Below are positions 39,918-52,618 of a stretch of DNA of 64,000 nucleotides, in pieces. Source of the stretch: Heterobasidion occidentale (Eukaryota; Basidiomycota; Agaricomycetes; Russulales; Bondarzewiaceae); contig JBCAQO010000015.1 of assembly GCA_039111635.1 (NCBI GenBank), positions 62,001-126,000 on the forward strand. The letters are read 5' to 3'. The notes under the pieces are model-generated. The model had not been told where the DNA came from, did no database searches, and worked only from the letters and a program-made list of their open reading frames with translations. Position numbers and translations under genes: made by a program. Positions within the stretch are counted from its first letter, which is position 1. Each line of letters starts with the position of its first letter.

Positions 39918-40761
39918 TGTTAGGTCAGAGATCTATCACGTGCACCGATGCACGAAGGGGTCCCTAGGCTAAACCTCCACTGGTTCGTATAGTCGTAGGC
40001 TCCAATGGATAAAGACGATGGATTGCCTTTGAGCGTTTTCAAGGAACTTGGGGTTGCTGTCAGCTTTGTTCTCGAAGAGATTGAGAAGGTGATCTTCGAG
40101 GTCTTCTCGATGATGAGGAGGAACCAGATGATCTTCTCCTGTCCAACAAATGACACGAGGGGGTGCCCAACTGAGAACACGGAAGGCAGCTAGTCCGGTG
40201 TAGAAGCGGATGAGTAGAGGGAGGGGAGGGAAGGGAGACGAGTCCAGTGCATCGTCAGACCGTGTAATGAGTTTCTCAGATCTGATAGAGATCACGAAGT
40301 GTGGGCTAGGAAGTTAGCCAGACACCAGGTGCAGTACAGAGATCAAGTGTATTACAGGTGAACGAGCTGAGCTTCTTAGAAGCTCATCTTGGCTAAATAT
40401 ACAAAGAAGTATCTAGGGCAGGATTGCGATCTGGTCTGTGCGTTTCTCAGGTACTGAAGTCAATGATCGAGATCCGTAAGCTAAGATGCGTCGTTGATCT
40501 AACTATAGTACTGGGGCACTAATGTCTGTCCACATTCATATGAAATACCGAGGCACATCGCGATCAATCAGGAACCAGGAACATGGCCAGGAACCAAAGT
40601 TTGTCCGCATCAAGAACCAGGAACCATAAGTAAGTGTTCATGCAGCGAGCATGTAAATAGTAATGAGTCATGGGGAATGGTCCGAGTCTGTAACACATCC
40701 AAAGCACTTGACCAGCCCATCCATTCACGTGCGAAGCACGTGTTAGAACGTGGTCCTAACA
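39918..40761 (-). repeat. 5' LTR of B1
   Basis: 844 bp, same orientation as 29756-30599. The first hairpin at the left end reads TAGGTC/GATCTA, preserved by a G-T pair. It carries the promoter-like TATA and the presumed transcript start used in the self-priming pair. Confidence 0.93.
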
Positions 40762-42280
40762 TTTACTAAAATCAGAGAAAAGTCTGGATGGGAGCAGAGT
40801 CTATGCCTTATTGTCAGATTCCACCTATTTGTAATTAGAATATAAGTCATTATTTAAATTATCTTTAAAATTAATATTAATATTATTAATAGGCCCTTAC
40901 TAAGGTCTAGATGCCTGAACAGAGCATCCACATGGTTCATCGATCCTGCCTTGTAGGCTAGCTAAAAGTTGAATTGTGACAAAAATAGGCTTCAATGTGC
41001 TTGTTGTTATGATAGATTGCATGTCATTTAGAAGTAAGTAAGGTTCTTGTGGTCCATCCAGATCTTAAAGAGGTTCTGGGCCCCTTCCAGATAATGTTTC
41101 TAGTGTTCTAGCACTTTACTTATAGCCTAGGAGTTCTTGGTCATATATATTGTAATTCTGCTCCAGTAGTAAAAAGGAGCTAGAAATAAGCAATCAGGTG
41201 CCAGTCATTATTGGGCCCTTTCTGTAAGAGGACTGCATCGTAGGTAGAGGAGAGAGGCATCAGTTACAAGTTGGTATGCTTGCATTGGATCAGGGTATAG
41301 GAGAACGGGCTTGCTGATGAAGGCTATTTTTAACTGGTCGAAAGCCTTCTAGCACACCGTTGTCCAGTCCCATTTTATATCTTTCTTGGTGAGGTCATGT
41401 AGAGGTTGAGCGATTAAGGAGAACTTGTTAATAATTGCTAATAAAAGTTTTCAAGACCCAAGAAGGAACAAATGTCATAGACTATGTGCAGGATGGGCCA
41501 ATTCTTGATAGCCTCAATCTTGGAGTCCTCTATAGTGATGTGATCCTTGGAAATGGTATACCCAAGATAATTGAGTTTCTCCTTGTGAAACTCATATTTC
41601 TTGGGTTTAAGATAAAGATTGCTGCCATGTAGAATTTGGAGAACTTGTTTGACAACCAAGATGTGTTTTACTATGGTCTTCGTGAAGACTAGGATGTCAT
41701 CCATGTATACTGTGATTTTCTAGACCAATATGAGATCTTGGAAGATCATGTTCATTATGGCCTAGAAGGTTGCTAGAGTGTTAGTGAGCCCAAAGAACAT
41801 TACTGTGGATTCAAAGAGCCCCAAAGGTGTCACAAAGGCCACCTTGGGTTCATCTCCTTCCTTGATGGGCACGTTGTTGTATTTTCATCAAACATCCAAT
41901 TTCGAAAATACCATTACCTCCTAAATAACATCTAATAGCTCTTGGATTAATGGCAGGGAAAGATGTTTCAAATGGTATGTTCATTGATGTGGCAATAATC
42001 CTGTACTATCCAAGGGACAATCATTGCATCCTGTTGGCCCAAAACATAAAGAGCAACAGGGGTTTAATCATAATTGCATAGGTGTGTTACTTTGTTCTAC
42101 TAGTATGAATTAGTCCAAGCCTGAGTATGTCATTCAAATAGCCTTGTACCTGACACATGCATCTGACAGTTAGCTTTGCAGGGTAAAAGCTCAGCTTTGT
42201 AATAAAGAAATAGCCATCATAGAAGATCAATGGCTGATTTTTACTATCAAGTAGAGGTTTACACTCTATAGAAAGGTCTT
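40762..42280 (-). pseudogene. pol: A3 pol: RNase H and reverse transcriptase, truncated
   Basis: On the - strand: the tail of RNase H, then IWMDHKNL-type residues (about 41040-41060). At about 41080-41100 is the empty M site (single TA). RT follows: MDDILVFTKTIVKHILVVKQ (about 41645-41704) and LYLKPKKYEFHKEKLNYLGY (about 41560-41620). Further upstream are DV-stop and [11 protein letters not shown] residues. The catalytic Asp pair is intact here. A ~60-bp AT-rich insert at about 40830-40892 is absent from A1. The copy ends at M copy 2; its gag and protease are not found to the right. Confidence 0.82.
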
Positions 42281-43063
42281 CATCTAGAAAAATCCCCTCC
42301 TTGTATTAGATCTAAATTATATCTAATTATTTGTAATGCTCATCTAAGATAATTAGAATGTGTTATGAATAATTATCTATAATTATATTTATAATCAAAT
42401 CTACAATAAACACTATAGTGATTCTGATACTAGAGTTGACTCAAAATCTACAACTCAAGTACAATATTACATACTCTGAGTCTAAATTATATGAGTGCTA
42501 GAATATTTTTTTATCCTATATAGAGTATATTATTATTTTTTAAGTATATCATATCCTTATTTGGTTTATAAATTGAGATAATAAAAGCCCTGATTTTTTG
42601 AATATTTATTGATCTTAGATAAATTAAAAATGAGTAGATGATAAAATAAGAAATATTAATATTGCCTAAATTATGTCAACATATTTGAATTACCAAGATA
42701 TTAGTTTAGATCTTATGGCTTAGTAGTTTAGTACATCTGTTTGGAGTGGGTGCAGACATAAGGTTGTAGGTTCAACTCTGGCCAAGGGCTACTTTCTTAT
42801 AAGGTAAGACTTTAACTTTAGATATTAAAGTAGTGATCTCTATAGATATCTTTAGGTTATAGGTTGTTGTAATGGTGAGAAATGATAATACTTGAACAGA
42901 CACTATTTTTCCAAAAATCTATCTAACTGATCAGCTTTAATTAGCTATAATTTGCTCTAAAATAAAAGGGGGGTAAGCAAAAAATCTCTAATGCTAGTTT
43001 AGTAAAAATTTCACAAAATTATTGCTAATTTGAGCTTAATACAAGAGGGGCATTTTCCAGATG
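42281..43063 (-). mobile_element. Non-autonomous TIR element M, copy 2
   Basis: The ends are CATCTAGAAAA and TTTTCCAGATG, 783 bp. Read on the - strand, it aligns with M copy 1 along the left part: GCTTACCCCCC after a (G)GATTAGAGA or GCATTAGAGA motif, TTTTGGAAAAATA, then the tRNA-like segment. It is shorter on the other side. The flanks do not show a clear TA duplication, and DNA to the right is not A3 sequence, so one side was rearranged after insertion. Confidence 0.75.
42716..42778 (+). promoter_or_regulatory. tRNA-like segment with pol III A and B boxes in M copy 2
   Basis: An A-box-like TGGCTTAGTAG (42716-42726) and a B-box-like GGTTCAACTC (42769-42778) sit at tRNA-like spacing. The orientation and distance from the element end (about 285 bp) are the same as in M copy 1. 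This is one of two independent copies, which argues against chance. Confidence 0.55.
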
Positions 43064-46000
43064 TTTTTTATAGCACATTGCTGGTATTGGTGAGTAGCAA
43101 ATTACTGTCTTCTAAGAATGCCATCAACTTCTTTGACACTATATTTTGGGCAGGCCTATAAGCACATTTTCACATGGCCTAGTTTAGTAAAGTAGGACTC
43201 AAGGGCAACTCATGTGGGGAATGCCCATATTTATGGTATGGATGCATGTTACTCCAGCATCTGGTTTGTGCTTCCAAAGGTAAACAAATGTCTGGCTAAT
43301 AGAAGAAAAATTGAGTTTAAGCTAGACTGTTGAAGTATCAATGTAGGGAATAATGAACAAAGAGAAATGACTATAGAATAATGCAATTGACTGCAGATTG
43401 GCAAGATTGGGATAAGAATAGAAATAGACCAAAGGTTTTAGTCCAAGAATTGTATATCTAAATATTGTCTAGTGGTAAAGTCAAGAGGTTGGCCACCAAA
43501 TATAGGTCATTTTTATTGGTCATAAAGCACGTGACTTATATAAGCAGGGTTCTGCAAAGTAGAATGCAACCATGTTCTGATGAGTTGTATAATCATGTGA
43601 TCATAAGTTATATGTTATGAGCTGGCTCTGAACAGGTCAATCTGATTAAGTATTATTCGTGCAAAAAGGGAAAAACTGTGCAAAAAAGGAAATAGACAGA
43701 GAAAGAAATTAACAGAAGAGAAAATGTATTAATGTTAACATATAACAAGCATAACAAATATGTGATATTTCTGGCTTGGAAAAACTCAAGGCAAGCCTTG
43801 GGACTGGGTCCTGGGGCCAATCTTAAGCTAACTCTAAAAGGATGTTGTGTACAGAAAGACTTGTGTTACTGTATTGTCCTCTATCATAGTTAGGTAAATA
43901 GGGATGGTAGGTGGAGCAAAAAAGAAGCAAGGTACTTGACTGCAAGCATATCAGTGAGATCAAAATGTTGTGTGGAAGAAAGAGAAGGTACTGTACCTGC
44001 AAGCACAGTAGTGAGATTGGAATGAGTAGAAATCACACACTTACTAGGTATTTATAGAATATAAATGACAAAGCAGATCTAGTAGACAAAAAAAGCAGGG
44101 GTGGACAAGACACAGGCTTTGCCTTATGCTTCTTGGCTTGGCACACCACTGAGTGTGGTGGGTGGCTCTTTACAAGAAAGGTCCAATTGACCCACCCTAT
44201 CAACTTTGCTCAATTTACTTAGAAACCCAAAAAAAGTGGAACAGCAAGTGCTAAATTTGTAGGTATGCTTTGATAAGAGTTGTAGCCAGGATGTAATATG
44301 GCCAGCTAAGAGCTCTTATTGGCTATATACCTTATTTAATACCACAGCCCTCTAGGCAACATCTGGCATCAGTTATGAAATAATTTTTAGTCATACCCAT
44401 GACACATAGATAATATAATCATTCTACTAGCATGTGTCATCCCCCTCGTCTGTTTCTCTTTTTCACAAGGACTCATCTGTGTTCATATTTAAGGCCTTTC
44501 CATGGATATAGCATGTTCTTGACCTTGTTGGTGCTCTTATCCTCAACTTTCAACCTTTTATAGAGCTATCTTTTCTTTAGAACCTAATCCTACGCACCTC
44601 TGGCTTATGTGACCCCACTCCTGTGCCTGCTGCTCAGTGTAGAAAAGTACCATGTCCTCAACTTTGTCCTATGCAACATAGGCATTGCACACCTAGACAG
44701 TCTCATGCCCATTGTGCGCACGCTCCTTTGAGGACCTTAGAAGGGTGGAGTTGGTCTTCAAGGTGCATTGAGCATCGGTGTTTGTGTAAACTTCATGCTG
44801 AAGTTCCTTTTTCCCTGCTTTTTACAGGTCTTGTCATGTAGCCTGCTTAGTCCCCTTTTAAGCACATCTCAAATACTGTGCATTCTCTTTCTTCTTCTTT
44901 TTTTTTTGCTACTTTTTTTCCCTTTTTTTCTCTTTTCTCTTTCTTCTTTCCATCACTCACTGTTCCTTCTTTTCCTTCACTCTTAAAACCTTCCTCTGCA
45001 TACCATGTTGCCCATGTATGAATAGTATCAGTGGCAGGTCCGCTTAGTGTTTTCAACAGCTAATGAGCCAATGCTTGGTACATTGCACATCACCAGCTCA
45101 TGTGGTGCATTCATAAATCAACATGGCTGGTGGTGAGTTCTGTTTACTCTGTCCTCATTGTATCTGTTTTGCTCATCTTGCATTGACATTATGTGTGCGC
45201 TCTCACCTCTAACTTGTACATCCCCATCAGTATAGGCACTGGCATAGTCTACGCCATGCTTTTTGGCCTTAAGTCTCACTCACCTGTGCTCACCACTGTC
45301 ATGTCAATCTTCTACTTTCTAAAACATGTTTTTGATTTTTCAGAACACAACACCACTGCTTACCTCGTAAGTATGCATGCAGAATGTCATCATAGACGAG
45401 AGCTCAAACATTGAGTCACAGAGGATATTCAGAGAGCGGCTAGTGCCTTGGATTCTATTCAAGTCTTGGCTACTGACGGACTTTGAGTTGCTGTACCAGG
45501 TCTTTTGGGGTGGCTGGTTCACTGACAGGACTATACTATGGACCTCAATGTGCATGCTCAGGTTGCTTCATTGCCATACTAACTCAACCACAATCCTGTT
45601 GTTGCAGTGACCTCCTATAGGCTGCTCGCTGGTTAGCTTATCTCCCACATCCCACTTGCAGAATTGCAGAGTCACTGACCTCTGGTGTCTCAAGGTCACA
45701 CAGAATTCTCATTGCCTACCATAGTGTAGGGGTCAAGGAGCCAGGCTGTTGAGTTACTTAGTGTTTGCAACCCTGCATTGTGTTTGTGTCTATGACTGTG
45801 CAATATTATTTGTTTATGTGTTGTTGTATCTGCGTGGAACAGTCACTGCAAACAATCAAGACATATTAAAAAGCGATAGCAATAAAGAAAACATGACAGT
45901 AGTTACAAAAAATAACTATTACATGTTTGACAGCAGTAGCAATGAAGAAAACACAACAGCAGTTCAATACAATCCAGTCTTAAGCCAAGCACACTTCAAT

Positions 46001-46649
46001 CCTCATCCTCTAAGAACACCACAATATCCCACTACTCTTGATCTTTTGGGATGTGAAGTTCATGCCATAACACACCTTTTGGAAAAAATATGCCCTATCT
46101 CTCTCTGTTTTTTCTGTACACAATGACCTGCACATGTTTGTGCCAGTCAAAGTACTTGGGTCAATCATGGTGCTGATTAGATGGCCTACGCTCTTATTTG
46201 TGGTGTAGATTTAATTTATGTTTGGTTGAGCTAGGGAGTTCAGCATTGTAATTACTCTGTAATGATTATAGATACTTACTGTATTAATATCTCTCTTGGC
46301 CCTACAACTTCTCTGCTCGCCAAGTACTGAAAGAACTCTAGTATAGTCTGCTTGACCTTCCTTTTCTCATTCAATTTTCTGCTGTATTGTGAGGGATGCG
46401 CCCACCAAAGCTGTGGATTGGTGTGTTGCTTGTGTGGTCCCTTTTGCGCGGGTGTCTAACATTATGTTGTCACTAAATCATCCTATGTCTACTACTAAAC
46501 ACTTACATTTATAAAAAGTTTGACCTCACTTGCTTGTTTTGATATAAAAGCTCTTGTTGAGAGGTGACAGCTACAGACATTCAAACTAGCAAAGACATCC
46601 ATTGACCCTGCAAAACACTGACCATTTTGGTTTCAACAATTTTCTCTTG
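43064..46649. other. AT-rich region without recognised genes
   Basis: About 3.6 kb with no similarity to elements A, B, C or M in the window and no convincing coding frame. It contains a long T/C-rich run (about 44880-44990). It also contains an open frame at 45749-46126 with a short internal repeat (NKENMTVV / NEENTTAV), which could equally be chance. It is probably old, diverged repeat DNA or intergenic sequence that was present before the surrounding insertions. Confidence 0.5.
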
Positions 46650-46654
46650 GTATG

Positions 46655-47183
46655 TGTTGTTTGTGGCCATTCTGGTTGATGTGGCATGTGTACCACTTGC
46701 GTGCCACCTTACGGACTCATTGATTACTCGCCTCTACAGCTAGGAGTGGCCCTACAGCCACTCCCAGAGTGGGTATATTGCATTCTTTCTCCTTTTGGAC
46801 TGTCTCACTTTGTTTCACCTTGTCTCACTTCGTTTCAGTTCTTTCACCAGGTTAGCTGACTCAGGCGGTCCTGTGTGATGTCATTGACACTCCAGACCGA
46901 CCTACAGGTGGAGCTTTTGACCGCTTTGTAAGGTGGACCATCTCTAATGACCCGTTGATGTCATGCCTTTCTATTTCGTTTCTTATTGTTCTGTGTAGCT
47001 TAAATACCCGTGGTCCGAGGGCGATTCTTTCTTCAGACTCTTACCCTCTGGACCACAGGTGCGCTACCTTCTGTTCGTTGTATCTACTTAGACTCTTACC
47101 CTCTGGACCACAGTCCTGTCGTTATAGAGCTTCTTTTTGGCACTCTCTCTGTGCCAGTTGCTTCATTGTCAATATGCTTAACA
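46655..47183 (+). repeat. Solo C LTR
   Basis: 529 bp, TGTTGTTTGTGG to GCTTAACA. The TSD GTATG is at 46650-46654 and 47184-47188. It lies outside any other recognised element. Several substitutions relative to C1 suggest greater age. Confidence 0.92.
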
Positions 47184-47351
47184 GTATGTTGTCCTTGCTA
47201 TCTATTCCTTGGTTGCATCAAGTGAATGCACTGTTCCCGTTCAAGATATTGTCAAAGACAACTTGTGAGGCCTACACACATAAGACGATTGAGTCCTGTC
47301 TTTGGTTAGTTGCTGTTGTGGGTCATTTACTAAAGTCCCAGACACCATGCC

Positions 47352-47940
47352 TATTATGCCTTGATCTATTGGGGCCTTTTGGCTGCATCTAACCGATACT
47401 CAAGCATTACATTTACTAGGCTGCTCTATCATGGAGCGTACATTAAGGTATTTGGCATGTTCTTGAAGGCTGACCCTCCGATGGATCACTCAGCATTGAA
47501 AGAGGAATTACAAAGGGGTTAAGGGCACAAGGGCATTAGGCATTCACATGCCATGGGCTTAGGGTACATGGATAAGCACCTCTTTATAATCTGGTTGGAA
47601 AGGTGCAGATGGAGAAGTACAAGAGTAGGTGCCAACTAAGAGAGACAGCAGCCACAGCTATCCTGATCGGATATATAAGAGAAGCATGGACACTTACCCT
47701 AGACCCTATACAGTATATAAGGCCCATAGAATAGGCTGAGGATCTTTAGTCTATTCTCTTTGTTCGCTAGTATCATCTTATACCAGACTTTATTCCTCTA
47801 TATCTTCATATACAGACATTCTGCTATATACTCCTGTATTATTCCCTAATATAGTCAAGACCTTTCTCACCACTCTGTCCAGTATATGACCTAGGGAAGA
47901 ACCTGATACTCTTGGGTTATTGAACAAGCAGTTCATAACA
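47352..47940 (+). repeat. Solo A LTR, decayed
   Basis: Aligned to A LTRs along its length, from TATTATGCC (decayed TGTTATGAC) to GTTCATAACA. The flanks ATGCC (47347-47351) and ATGCT (47941-47945) look like a TSD with one later substitution. The sense strand is +. Confidence 0.82.
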
Positions 47941-49255
47941 ATGCTAGAACTTCTGATATTATCTTACGTGTCATATACACACCAACTGAACCTGCATCTG
48001 CAAATTTGTAAGTGCCATAAATTTTAACCATTATATTATGCATCTCATTAAACTCAGTCAGCAAATCCGTAAACATGAAATCTATAACATTCCAAAAGCA
48101 CATACTCAATAATTTCTATGGAATGCAACTTTGGCCAACCATTGCTCTGCATATGGGCTGTCCACTCCACCATGCAGTCAATCTTACAATGCTCGGTCCT
48201 CCAATGTCATTCATTCAGTGATGAGGAAGAGGTCCAATACATGAGGACATGAGTATCTATTAGCATCAAAGTGAGAACAAAGGGAAGACAACGCACACAC
48301 CCCAGTCTGCACTCTTTCCCTAGAAGGCATTGAAGTAGATCCCTGCAAGCTCAGGCCAGACAGCCATTGGTTCCAAAAATATGAGTCTACCAGCACGGTG
48401 AGTGGTACAGAAGCAAATGAGTAAAAACATCCACAGAGTCTTGGGTGAAACAAAATGATGGACGGAAGCAGAGGTGTTGATGACGGCTGGGCAAAAGCTG
48501 CGTAAGGCATGGTGGTCAGTATCAAAAACCAACATTGGAGGGGGTGGCGGAGGTGTGTAGTGGAAAAACTGGTGATCAGGGGGCAGTGGGGGCATCTTGT
48601 TTGTGCCAGATGAGGGCACAGCCTTGCCATGCAGGTCATAAACAGAGCCTATATTCATGAGAGATCAGACAATGATGATGAGGCAGTAGTAGTGATGATG
48701 ATATAAAAGGAGGAGGAGAAGAGAGAGAGAGGACATGATACTTGGTGGCTTGCTACAGCTTGCAACAATGGACATAGGCATCTAGGGCCAGGCTGCCTCT
48801 TTTGTGATGTAAGCCTGCATGACTGCATGAGTTGGTGTGTTACATAACCAACCAAATAGGCAGGTCCTTTGGCTATGTTTGCCATCTCAGCCACCTCAGC
48901 CACAACCAACTGAATATAGCAATTCACTTTTTTTACCCTCTCTTTTGTCAAGCTTTGACATCTACTCAGAGTTTTTCACACGAAGGCCAGGTGTCATTGA
49001 TGTGGACACAGATTTGGCTGAAACAATGGGCTATCTGCATAGCAATGTCTTTGACATTCACAACATTGATTTTAAAAAGGCTAGAACTTGCTGGAGCAAG
49101 CTTTCTTCCCATCCCTTAGTGAGTTTTGCAAGTAGTCAAGTCAATGTTATATACCCATGTCTCTCACACTGTACCAGAAATCTGTTTCTACTATTGAGCT
49201 CAAGCCAATAGATCTTATAGGACAATATTCATCAAAAAGAACCTTCACGGCACAT
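47941..49255. other. Unassigned region with two weak, divergent open frames
   Basis: No similarity to the elements above. A - strand frame (48658-48320) starts MNIGSVYDLHGKAVPSSG and contains a run of prolines. A + strand frame (48837-49211) contains FFTRRPGVIDVDTDLAETM (48970-49026). Neither has a recognised domain, and each is short. They could be exons of a decayed gene or chance. Introns cannot be judged without comparison. Confidence 0.35.
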
Positions 49256-50308
49256 TGATGCACTCACAATGGCTTTGTATACAAAAACACAATACAAAAC
49301 ACACTACTTAACAGGGTAGGTGGAGAGCTAACTTTACTATAATATCAAAGGAACCTTTGTGAGTTATGAGACAGGGCACAAGATATGTACTGCAAGATAT
49401 TGAAATATTGGGCAAGGTAAAGTGAGGTTGGGTGAGGCGCATGCAAGAAATATCAAGGATGTGCTCAAGGCACCAAGGCTACATGAGAATTCTCTTATGT
49501 GACACAAGGTGGTGGACTGTAGGTTAAAGTGTGAGTGACCAAGGCAACTTCAAGGGCAGCAACAAAGGCCCTGACAATAGAGGCAATAAAGGTGATGAGT
49601 GATAAGTTGAGTGAGACGAGAGTGATGTTAATGTGACACGATACAAGTGAGATCTTTTTGTAAAGTTGAGCTCTAAATAGAGGGATGTTCGAAACTGGTG
49701 TATTGCAGCGTTATAGGCAGGTATTTATAGTAAGTCAAAGTGAGTATTGTAAACATGGGATCATAAGGTAAGCGAGTTGATATTGTGCCAAGATTGTAAC
49801 ATAAAAAGATAATGGAAAACCATGCACAGAGATGATCATAGACTGCAAGGTTCTGTCATGTCGTGGTATAGCAGTGAGATGAGGTGATTCTAGGAGAGAT
49901 GAGGAAAAGTGAATCACAGGACCTGTACTGTCCAATAGGCGCACTCAATAAAGCTTGCTGTAATATTGCATTGTGGAGCTGTCTGTGGTACTGCCCTTGT
50001 GGTTGACACTGGTGAGATATGTGATGAGAGCTTGGCAAGGCCTCTGCAGGTGCAGTAGGCTCAAGGTTATCATGTGATACACATGGGGGGGAGCGAGATG
50101 ATGCAAGGTGATGACTGTGGTGCTCAAGAAAGACCATGTTGGTCCGCTACCGTAATATTGAGCTTGTGACGGGCATTGGAAGGACTTGCGCCAGGCTGCA
50201 GAATTGCCCAGCAGTGTCTAGGGTACTCTATAAGGTCAGCATGCTAGCGCTCATAGAACTGTGAAAACAAGGGCCTCAGCAGTTAGAGAGGTGGCACGCT
50301 CATCAACA
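49256..50308. repeat. ~1.05-kb direct repeat, copy 1
   Basis: Similar along its length to 50535-51569: both contain GTATTTATAGTAAGT, AAAGCTTGCTG, GCCTCTGCAGGT and a shared end CAT[CT]AACA. Both begin with TG and end in AACA, as LTRs do. No flanking duplication was found. No coding potential is seen. Confidence 0.7.
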
Positions 50309-50534
50309 TCTATTTTTCTCTTTGAATCTGTAATGGTCTACAATGTCTCAATGCCTTCCTTGCACTGCGCTTGCCTTACTCTGCCAGAGCCATTGTTTAT
50401 CCTCAACAAAACTGAGCGAGGTAGTCTGCCTTCACCTGTCTGCTAGACACAGCCTAAGCTAACAAGATCTCTTCATACCACAACTGCGAGCCGTCAAGGC
50501 AGCTGCCTATGCCCCTACACTATCACTCACATCA
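50309..50534. other. 226-bp spacer between the direct repeats
   Basis: There is no coding frame, no clear primer site after copy 1 and no purine tract before copy 2. If the repeats are LTRs this would be a very short internal region, as in terminal-repeat miniature elements. Confidence 0.4.
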
Positions 50535-51569
50535 TGCTGATATACTAGCAATGACTCTGCATGCAAAAACTTAACACAAAATACACCACTTAACATAGGG
50601 TCGGTAGATCAGTGGAGAGCTGACTTCACTACAATATTAAAGGACCTTTGTGAGTAGTGAGACAGGGTGTGAGATATGTACTATGAGATATTAAGATATT
50701 AAACAGGGTGATACAAGGTTGCACAAGAATACTCTCATGTGATACAAGGTGGTGGACCATAGACCAAGGGCACAGGTGACTGAGGCAACTTCAAGGGCCT
50801 CAATGAAAGCCCTGACAATAGAGGCAACAAAGGTAGCAAGAGATAAGTTAAGCAAGATGAGAGTGATGTCAATGAGACACAATATGAGTGAGACCTTCTT
50901 GCAAAATTGAGCTTTAAACAGAGGGATGTTCAAAAACTAGTGTATTTCAGCATCGTAGGCAGGTATTTATAGTAAGTTGAAGTGAGTATAGTAAATGCAA
51001 GATTGTAAGGTAAAGTAGGTTAATATTGTGCCAAGATAATTACATAGAAAGATAAAGAAAAACCACATGCAGAGGTGCTCGCAGACCATGAGGTTCTGTT
51101 GTGCCATAGTCGAGAAACAAAACAATGTTTAGTAAAGGAGGTGTAGTGGCAAGACAAGCTAAACTTTAGGAAGGATGAGGAGAAGTGTATTACAAGACCT
51201 GTACTGCCCAATAGGTGCACACAATAAAGCTTGCTGCAATATCATGCTATGGAGCTGCTTGTAGTGCTGCCCTTGTAGTCAATGCTCATGAGGCATATGG
51301 TAAGAGCTTGGTGAGGCCTCTGCAGGTATGGCGGGCTTGAGGCTATTATGTAATACGTATGGGGGATGAGCGAGATGATGCAAGATGATGACTGTGGTGC
51401 ATAAGAAAGACCATGATGCCAAGCTCATAGTGGATGTCAGAGAGAATTGCACTAGGCTGGGGGGCTGCCCGGCAGTGTCTAGGGTACCCTCTGAGGTCAG
51501 TGTGCTAGTGCTTGTAGAACTGCAAAAATGGGGGCTTCGGCGCTTAAACAGGTGGTGCACTCATTAACA
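50535..51569. repeat. ~1.04-kb direct repeat, copy 2
   Basis: Second copy of the 49256-50308 sequence, diverged by many substitutions and small indels. It starts TGCTGATATACTAGC and ends CATTAACA. Its inner motifs are in the same order and orientation as copy 1. Confidence 0.7.
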
Positions 51570-51809
51570 TGACCCTGAGGTATTGAGAATGAGCAACAGC
51601 ACCAGCTGATCTACAATTGGGGTGATCACCATGTTGACAATCCAATCACTTTATGCAGCCTGGTCTTTGATCTGTATCTTTCTATAGGAAACTAGGCTTT
51701 TCATTGGCGGGTCCTGTTTTCCATCTTATTGCCATTGCATCGCTGAGGATGCACTTTATCTGAGTGCACAGAACTTCTCCTTTGCTGTATGAAGACTAGA
51801 TGAGCTATC
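51570..51809. other. 240-bp unassigned sequence left of B2
   Basis: No similarity to other parts of the window and no convincing ORF. It is the left flank into which B2 inserted (CTATC at 51805-51809). Confidence 0.5.
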
Positions 51810-52603
51810 TGTTAGGTTGGAGACCTATTACGTGCACCAATGCACAAAGGGGATCCCTAGGCTAAACTTCCACAGTGTCATAGAGCCGTAGACTCCAATA
51901 GATGAAGACGATTGATCGTCTCTGAGCCCTTCAAAGGAACTTGGGGTTGCTGTCTGCCTTGTCCTCAAAGAGGTTAAGAAGATGATCCTTGAGGTCCTCT
52001 CAATGGTGAGGAGGAACTGGATGATCCTCTCCTGTCCAACAGATGACATGAGGAGGTGTCCAACTGAGAACATGGAAGGTGGCAAGGCCGGTGTAGTAGT
52101 GGGTGAATAGAGGGAGAGGAGTGAAGTGAGACGGGTCCAGTGCATTGTCAGACCATGTAAGGAAGTCTCAGATCTGACAGAGATCACAAAGTGTGGGCTA
52201 AGAAGATAGCCAGACACCAGGCGCAGTGCAGAGATCAAGTGTATTACAGGTGAACGAGCTGAGCTTTTTAGAAGCTCATCTCGCCTATTTATACAAAGAA
52301 GTATCTAGGGCTGGATTAGGATCTGGTCTGTGCACTTCTCAGGTACCAAAGTAAATGATCAAGATCCATAAGCAAAGATGCATCATCAATCTAGCCACAT
52401 CATGATTGATCAGGAACCAGGGCCAGGGTCAGGAACCAATGTCTATCCACATCAAGAACCAGGAACAGTAAGTAAGTGTTTATGCAGTTAGCATGTCAAT
52501 GGTAATGAGTCATTGAGAATAGTCCAAGTCTAAATCACGTCTGAAGCACTTGACCGACCCATCAACTCACATGTGAAGCACGTGTGAGGACACAGTCCTA
52601 ACA
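51810..52603 (-). repeat. 3' LTR of B2
   Basis: 794 bp, TGTTAGGTT to GTCCTAACA on the + strand. The presumed transcript start AGCTCGTTCA (- strand) is at 52251-52260. On the internal side it is followed by CTACCCCCTCCTTAT (52604-52618), the complement of the polypurine tract. Confidence 0.92.
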
Positions 52604-52618
52604 CTACCCCCTCCTTAT

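Larger units (their letters stand above)
29756..40761 (-). mobile_element. Complete Ty3/gypsy chromovirus B1 nested in A3
   Basis: Direct LTRs of 844 bp (29756-30599 and 39918-40761) are flanked by TTTAC (29751-29755 and 40762-40766). Order on the - strand is 5' LTR, self-priming site, gag with long 5' coding extension, protease, RT, RNase H, integrase, chromodomain, small membrane ORF, large ORF4, purine tract, 3' LTR. A solo B LTR sits in the end of ORF4. The two LTRs differ at roughly 2 percent of sites by eye. It is the best preserved gypsy copy here, with only a few stops and one clear frameshift in pol. Confidence 0.95.

Noticed and set aside
44880..44990. Long T/C-rich run as possible polypyrimidine/intron or promoter signal
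   Set aside because: No adjacent gene with acceptor site or conserved exon could be supported; low-complexity DNA is enough to explain it.
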